Origin: Rhodospirillales bacterium
GTDB taxonomy: Bacteria > Pseudomonadota > Alphaproteobacteria > Rhodospirillales > Defluviicoccaceae
DNA: 64,000 bases
Assembly: GCA_016712375.1 (NCBI GenBank)
Contig: JADJRE010000003.1
Location: 62,001-126,000, forward strand
Direction of reading: 5' to 3'
The position numbers and the translations under genes were made by a program. The notes beneath the pieces were generated by a model. That model had not been told where the DNA came from and did not search any database. It saw nothing but the letters and a program-made list of their open reading frames with translations. Positions 60,472-64,000 of this stretch are shown here, one piece after another (the first letter of the stretch is position 1; each line of letters opens with the position of its first letter).

Positions 60472-60730
60472 CGCCCGACCCTCCGCTGGCTCGGCGGCTT
60501 CCAGCCAGCCGCCCCAGCTTCGAGGACCCGGCTTCGGCGACGTCGTAGAGGGTGGTGCGAACGTAAGCGTCGCCGCGGTTGACGTAGAGCGCATCAGGGA
60601 TGTCCGGCGGGATGCTGCGATCGCTCTCGTCGACGAGCACGGCGTCGACGCCGAGGCCGAAGCGCTCGTCGGCGATGGCGGCGAGACGCCGTTGCGCGGC
60701 ATCCACCCGCGCGAGGTCGAAGGTTTCCAT
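60287..60730 (-). CDS. Hypothetical protein upstream of ardC, 3' end uncertain
   Basis: ATG 60730 begins METFDLARVDAAQRRLAAIA and reads sensibly through DALYVNRGDAYVRTTLYDVA to about 60500. After that the frame overlaps ardC with poor sequence to a stop at 60287. A one-base shift near 60500 would end the gene at the ardC start (CGATGA overlap), which fits local gene spacing. Family unknown. Confidence 0.5.
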   Translation of the reverse strand: METFDLARVDAAQRRLAAIADERFGLGVDAVLVDESDRSIPPDIPDALYVNRGDAYVRTTLYDVAEAGSSKLGRLAGSRRASGGSGDDGTGSATWRRRLPRGSSPSSNTACGRGGNRGTPRTPTAGSSCRCAPTASPTAASTSCCCG

Positions 60731-60979
60731 GGATATCTCTCCGGAATTGATGGACCAGGGCCGGAGCTGCGGGAGAGCCCGCGGCCGGATCGCGGAGAGC
60801 GGCAGGTGGAGTTGCCGGCGCGCACCTCTGGCCGCGGCGCAGGCCGCGGAGGGCCCTGGCCCTTGCGCGTCCGGCGACCTGCCGCTAGCGAGACCGGCTG
60901 GCCGCGGGCCTGGCCGCGCCGATCATCCTGAGGCGTGGTCGCCGACCCGGCAGGAGAGGTGGAGAAGACGGCGACGCGG

Positions 60980-61214
60980 TTACTCGCCGGACCTCGGTCC
61001 CGGCGTCGTCGGCGCCCGGGACGGCGGCGGCGCCGTCCACTGCAAACCGGCAGCCGCGAGGGCGTCGACGATAGCGGCCGCGCAACGTCTCGCCTGCACA
61101 AGGTCCTCGTCGTACGCCTCGTGCCAGGGCGTTGCGGCGGCGTCGTGGCTGGACGTAGCGGCTGTCCATCAGCGCGCGGACGATGACGTGCAGCAAGTCG
61201 TCTCGCGTGACCAT
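60980..61214 (-). pseudogene. Small hypothetical gene with a frameshift
   Basis: ATG 61214 starts MVTRDDLLHVIVRALMDSRY. Near 61145 the sensible frame changes to SHDAAATPWHEAYDEDLVQA, then AAAIVDALAAAGLQWTAPPP, ending at 60980. Together this makes a helical protein of about 78 residues. No family known. Confidence 0.45.
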
Positions 61215-61300
61215 GACGCAGCGTACGGCAAGAACATATAGCGAACAAGCTCACCACGCCGACATGACCGGTGCCGTCGTCCCGCGGGCCGGACCGGCGG

Positions 61301-62248
61301 TCAGTCGTTGTCGGCATTGCAGCGCGATTCCCACAGGCGCTGCGGATTGACGGTTTCGGGATCGATCTCGCCGGCGGCGACGAGGTCGAACCACGCCTCG
61401 TCGAACAGGTCGCCGTCGCGAGGTGCTTCGAACGGCAGCGCGGGGGTGATGGCGTGCGCCGGGGCGCGCAGGTGCTGTCGTTGGCGGGCGTACCAAGTCT
61501 GCATGCACCGCGCGCGGTGCGCCATGTCGTTGGCGGCGCCGCAGGTCTTCCGCGCCGTGAAATCCCACGCCTGGCTGTCGGTCGAGGCGATGCGCGGATG
61601 GCCGGCGAGCAGGGCGATTGCCGCGCTCTTGACGCCGAACAGATGAAGGCGGACGTGGGCCGGCAGCACCTGGTCGAGGCGATCGACGATGGCGACGATA
61701 CCGTCGAGGCCGCCGGTCCGGCGCCGGCACATCGAGCCGAGACCGACGAGGTCGGGCCAGTCGGGCAACGGCAGGCGATCGGCGCAGCGGACGAAGTCGC
61801 AGGCCAGCCAGCCTTGCAGCACCGGCGTCGGCGGCGTCACGCCCAGGTCGCCGGCGACGCGCCGGCAGGCGGAAAGCAGCCGGCAGGTGCCGGCGATCCG
61901 GAGTTGCACTTCGTCGCGGTCGCGGGCGATCTCCGGCTCGCAACACAGGTCCATGGCGGCCCACCACGACCATGGGTGCGCTCCGGCCAGCCGCACATAA
62001 GCGTCGACTGGCCAGGGGTAGCCGCGATACCGGCTCATGGCGACGAAGCCCGCACTGTCGAGCGCGACGTCGAGGCCGGCGAGGGCGGCGGATGGCTGCC
62101 GGAACCCCGGCCAGCCGTGCTCGCCGCGATGCTTGCGCGGCCAGGGCCGCGAGAGGGCATTGGCGCTGATGAGAACCGGCGCGCCCAGCCGGCGTGCGGC
62201 CGCGGCGAGGTGTCCGCCGGCAATCGGCAGGCCGATGCGGATCAGCAT
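61301..62248 (-). CDS. DpdA-like protein with queuine tRNA-ribosyltransferase (TGT) fold
   Basis: Product of 315 residues from ATG 62248. The pattern of TGT-like TIM barrels involved in 7-deazaguanine insertion into DNA is visible: LDSAGF (Asp64), WAAMDLCCEP (Asp100), PVLQGWLACDFVRC, LVGLGSMCRR, LHLFGVKSAA and IASTDSQAWDF (Asp224, possible nucleophile by position). It is shorter than tRNA-modifying TGT and lacks that enzyme's Cys4 zinc site in recognisable form. It lies among small plasmid genes downstream of a zinc-finger protein. No deazaguanine synthesis genes are in the window, so the base would come from the host pathway. Substrate is inferred. Confidence 0.7.
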   Translation of the reverse strand: MLIRIGLPIAGGHLAAAARRLGAPVLISANALSRPWPRKHRGEHGWPGFRQPSAALAGLDVALDSAGFVAMSRYRGYPWPVDAYVRLAGAHPWSWWAAMDLCCEPEIARDRDEVQLRIAGTCRLLSACRRVAGDLGVTPPTPVLQGWLACDFVRCADRLPLPDWPDLVGLGSMCRRRTGGLDGIVAIVDRLDQVLPAHVRLHLFGVKSAAIALLAGHPRIASTDSQAWDFTARKTCGAANDMAHRARCMQTWYARQRQHLRAPAHAITPALPFEAPRDGDLFDEAWFDLVAAGEIDPETVNPQRLWESRCNADND

Positions 62249-62277
62249 GGCGGTCGCGGCGAGAATAGGAGGAGGAA

Positions 62278-62454
62278 TCAGGTGTGGGTGTAGCCGTCGG
62301 CCTCGATGCCGACCAACATCCCGCACCAGCGGACCATCAAGCATTCGCCGCGGAACGCCAGGAAGGCGCTGCGGCGGAACTGCAGGTAGCTGACGCCGAG
62401 GTCGTGTCGGCGGTATAGCGCCGCCAACGCGAGGCGCTGTGCCCGGGTGGTCAT
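62278..62454 (-). CDS. Small basic protein preceding the DpdA-like gene
   Basis: ATG 62454 with AGGAGC ribosome site gives 58 residues: MTTRAQRLALAALYRRHDLG, VSYLQFRRSAFLAFRGECLM and VRWCGMLVGIEADGYTHT. It has aromatic/basic character and ends 30 bp before the DpdA-like gene, so it is probably in the same operon. No family known. Confidence 0.65.
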   Translation of the reverse strand: MTTRAQRLALAALYRRHDLGVSYLQFRRSAFLAFRGECLMVRWCGMLVGIEADGYTHT

Positions 62455-62543
62455 GACAATGCTCCTGTTCAGGCATAGGTGACTGGGCTCGCCGGCAATC
62501 CGCCGCGTCTCGGCCGATGCCCGCACGTCTTGGCGATCCAGAA

Positions 62544-62822
62544 TCAGCTGTTGAGGTGCGAGAGGTAGTATCCCGCGAACAATCCTTTCGCGGCGCCTTT
62601 CGCCTGGTCGCGGATGTTGTCGAGACGGGCACGAAGGATTTGGCGGTCCTCGTCGGTCGCTCGTTGCCATTTGCCGGTGTAGTCGTGGCGCTCGCGTGTC
62701 GACAGAGGTCGATAGCCGACGGCTTCGGCGATGAGTTGGTCGATCGCGGTCGCAGACTCGCCACGATCGGCGAGCGTTCGTGCCCAACTGAGCGTGTAGG
62801 CCCGGTGTCGGTTCTCGGTCAT
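62544..62822 (-). CDS. Small helical hypothetical protein
   Basis: ATG 62822 with AGGAG site gives 92 residues: MTENRHRAYTLSWARTLADR, AVGYRPLSTRERHDYTGKWQ, then a helical C-terminus (KGAAKGLFAGYYLSHLNS). Unknown function. Its start lies just before the end of the preceding leftward gene (spacing 14 bp), so the genes are co-transcribed. Confidence 0.65.
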   Translation of the reverse strand: MTENRHRAYTLSWARTLADRGESATAIDQLIAEAVGYRPLSTRERHDYTGKWQRATDEDRQILRARLDNIRDQAKGAAKGLFAGYYLSHLNS

Positions 62823-62836
62823 CGTCGTTCTCCTGA

Positions 62837-63340
62837 TTAAAGAAGCTCGATCCGTTCCTCTTCCGGCTTGTCCCGATCGGCGACCGGGCCGCACGGATAG
62901 GCCGAGGGCGGTAGTCCCGGCAGCGTCCGATCGAGGTGACCGAGGGCGAGGCCCCAGCGATGCGCGGCGGCGAGGTCGGTGCCGAATACGCGCTTGGCGA
63001 CCAGATCGGCGAGCTGGTCGAGTTCGGCTCGCCAGGGATCGCCGGCGATTTCCAGGCCGGCACACACCGGCATGGTGACGTCGGCGCCGCCGTGAAAGCG
63101 GGCCATGCGCCAGACGTAATAGGCGCGGGGATCCTCGGGTCGCTTGCTGCGCAATCCCTTGCGGCCTTTGATCGCCGCGATGATCGCGTCGGCGTCCGGA
63201 CTGGCGAAGCTGCCCTGGCCGGTGCAGGCGTAGCAGCGTTCGCTGCGGGCGGGATAAGCGGTGCCGTCGACGGCAATGAAGGCATCATGGCTGAGCGTGC
63301 GCGCGCCGGCGCAGCGCCCGCAGGGTCTGTGGTCGTTCAT
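62837..63340 (-). CDS. Protein with DnaJ-like CxxC zinc-finger pairs
   Basis: ATG 63340 gives 167 residues. The N-terminus MNDHRPCGRCAGARTLSHDA and ERCYACTGQGSF form two CxxC(x)G pairs like half of a DnaJ zinc domain, so zinc binding is likely. The rest is helical (LADLVAKRVFGTDLAAAHRW). It is the first of a run of four leftward genes ending with the DpdA-like gene. Function unknown. Confidence 0.65.
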   Translation of the reverse strand: MNDHRPCGRCAGARTLSHDAFIAVDGTAYPARSERCYACTGQGSFASPDADAIIAAIKGRKGLRSKRPEDPRAYYVWRMARFHGGADVTMPVCAGLEIAGDPWRAELDQLADLVAKRVFGTDLAAAHRWGLALGHLDRTLPGLPPSAYPCGPVADRDKPEEERIELL

Positions 63341-63507
63341 GAATGGAAACTCCGTACCCGCCGGCCGGGATGGCCCGCGGCGGCTTCCGGCGAGGCGCGG
63401 CGGTGGCGGGGATGCACCTCTGGCCCGCGGCCGCGGCCGCGGAGGGGCGGAGCCCCTTGCATCCCCGTCCGCGGTTGCGCCAGGAAGCGCCGTCCGCGGG
63501 CCCGGCT

Positions 63508-64000
63508 TCAGGCGGCTGCGGCGTCGTCGGCGGGTTCGGCTGTGGCGGCCGGGGCGGCTGTGAACGCCATGCCCACCGGCAGCCAGCTGCGGGCGGCGTC
63601 CTTGGCGGCCTGCGAGACGACGGCGTCGGCGCCGTTGAACAGCCGGTCCATGATCGCCACCAGCGCGTCCTTGCGCAGCGGTGCATGCAGGCGGCTGTTG
63701 CCGCCGAGTTCGTCGAGCACGGCCAGCATGTGCGCCCTGGTCGTCCGTCCCCAGTAGTTGGCGGCGTCGGGCGTCCAGTACTTGCGGACGTCGGTGCCCG
63801 CCATCCCGCCGGCGAGCTCGAATTCGCGGGTGCGCGGGTGATCGCTGGTCTGCGGCCGCAGCAGCTGGGCTGTCGCCCACGCCATCAGTCGATCCTTGTC
63901 GGCCCGCGGCAAGGCGCGGAAGCGGACGAAGGCGTCGTCGTCGCCAGCGTCTTCCAGCCAGCTCCAGGCCAGCGTCTGCTCGTGCTCTGCCAGCGCCTGC
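63508..64000 (-). CDS. C-terminal part of a plasmid ParB-like protein (cut by window edge)
   Basis: The frame is open from the window end (QALAEHEQTLAWSWLEDAGD) to a stop at 63508. It contains RALPRADKDRLMAWATAQLL, DVRKYWTPDAANYWGRTTRA, HMLAVLDELGGNSRLHAPLR and a C-terminal Ala-rich tail. This matches, from memory, the C-terminal region of long ParB/nuclease-domain proteins on alphaproteobacterial plasmids. It is distinct from the ParB at 15689. The N-terminal catalytic part lies outside the window. Confidence 0.65.
   Translation of the reverse strand, partial: QALAEHEQTLAWSWLEDAGDDDAFVRFRALPRADKDRLMAWATAQLLRPQTSDHPRTREFELAGGMAGTDVRKYWTPDAANYWGRTTRAHMLAVLDELGGNSRLHAPLRKDALVAIMDRLFNGADAVVSQAAKDAARSWLPVGMAFTAAPAATAEPADDAAAA

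Overview
The window is high-GC DNA (roughly two thirds G+C by eye) with an alphaproteobacterial gene set: RepC replication initiator, RHE_PE00001/DUF1612 regulator, DUF736, DUF2493, strawberry-notch helicase, ArdC, and an RP4/Ti-type trb operon. No rRNA, tRNA or chromosomal housekeeping genes are visible. A replication module, partition genes, a complete mating-pair-formation operon, relaxosome genes, a coupling protein and a toxin-antitoxin remnant together point to a large conjugative plasmid or a plasmid-derived island. The host genus cannot be told from the sequence.

Layout. (1) 431-6813: czcCBA heavy-metal RND efflux operon plus a small lipoprotein. (2) 6863-14168: mobile patchwork with a Fic protein, a DUF1612 pseudogene, a serine resolvase, an integrase relic, a divergent MerR/CDF metal-resistance pair that ends inside a truncated IS91-type tyrosine recombinase, and an HD-domain protein. 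(3) 14331-21028: maintenance module with parA-parB and three copies of a 16-bp palindrome, then on the opposite strand recD2, a secreted nuclease and repC, with a candidate counter-transcribed RNA upstream of repC. (4) 22247-32695: trbB-C-D-E-J-K-L-F-G-H-I, almost all with 1-4 bp overlaps. (5) 32724-40564: DNA-processing genes arranged as in RP4, traI/traJ leftward and traK/L/M rightward around a presumptive oriT, then traG, traF and a cell-wall hydrolase. (6) 40901-53263: decaying accessory region with a broken PAS-GGDEF-EAL gene, an IS remnant, an alpha-dioxygenase-like haem enzyme, a Phd/PIN remnant, an MFS transporter, a broken Fic gene and three families of short dispersed repeats. (7) 53566-64000: leftward block of plasmid accessory genes with DUF2493, a methyltransferase-helicase of the strawberry-notch type, ArdC, a DpdA-like (TGT-fold) protein, several small proteins and the C-terminal part of a ParB-like protein running off the edge.

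Functional logic. The trb genes build the mating channel and TraF probably processes the TrbC pilin. TraI/TraJ/TraK act at oriT and TraG couples the relaxosome to the channel. ParAB with its palindromes and RepC maintain the replicon. ArdC and the DpdA-like enzyme could help incoming DNA avoid host restriction. The czc operon and the MerR/CDF pair are metal-resistance cargo.

Caution: at least ten genes carry single-base frameshifts or in-frame stops (DUF1612, 32724-33169, traL, traG, the GGDEF gene, the peroxidase C-terminus, the second Fic, the helicase, ArdC, 60980-61214), while the trb and rep/par genes look intact. Either the element is partly degenerate or the assembly has uncorrected indels; the sequence alone cannot decide.
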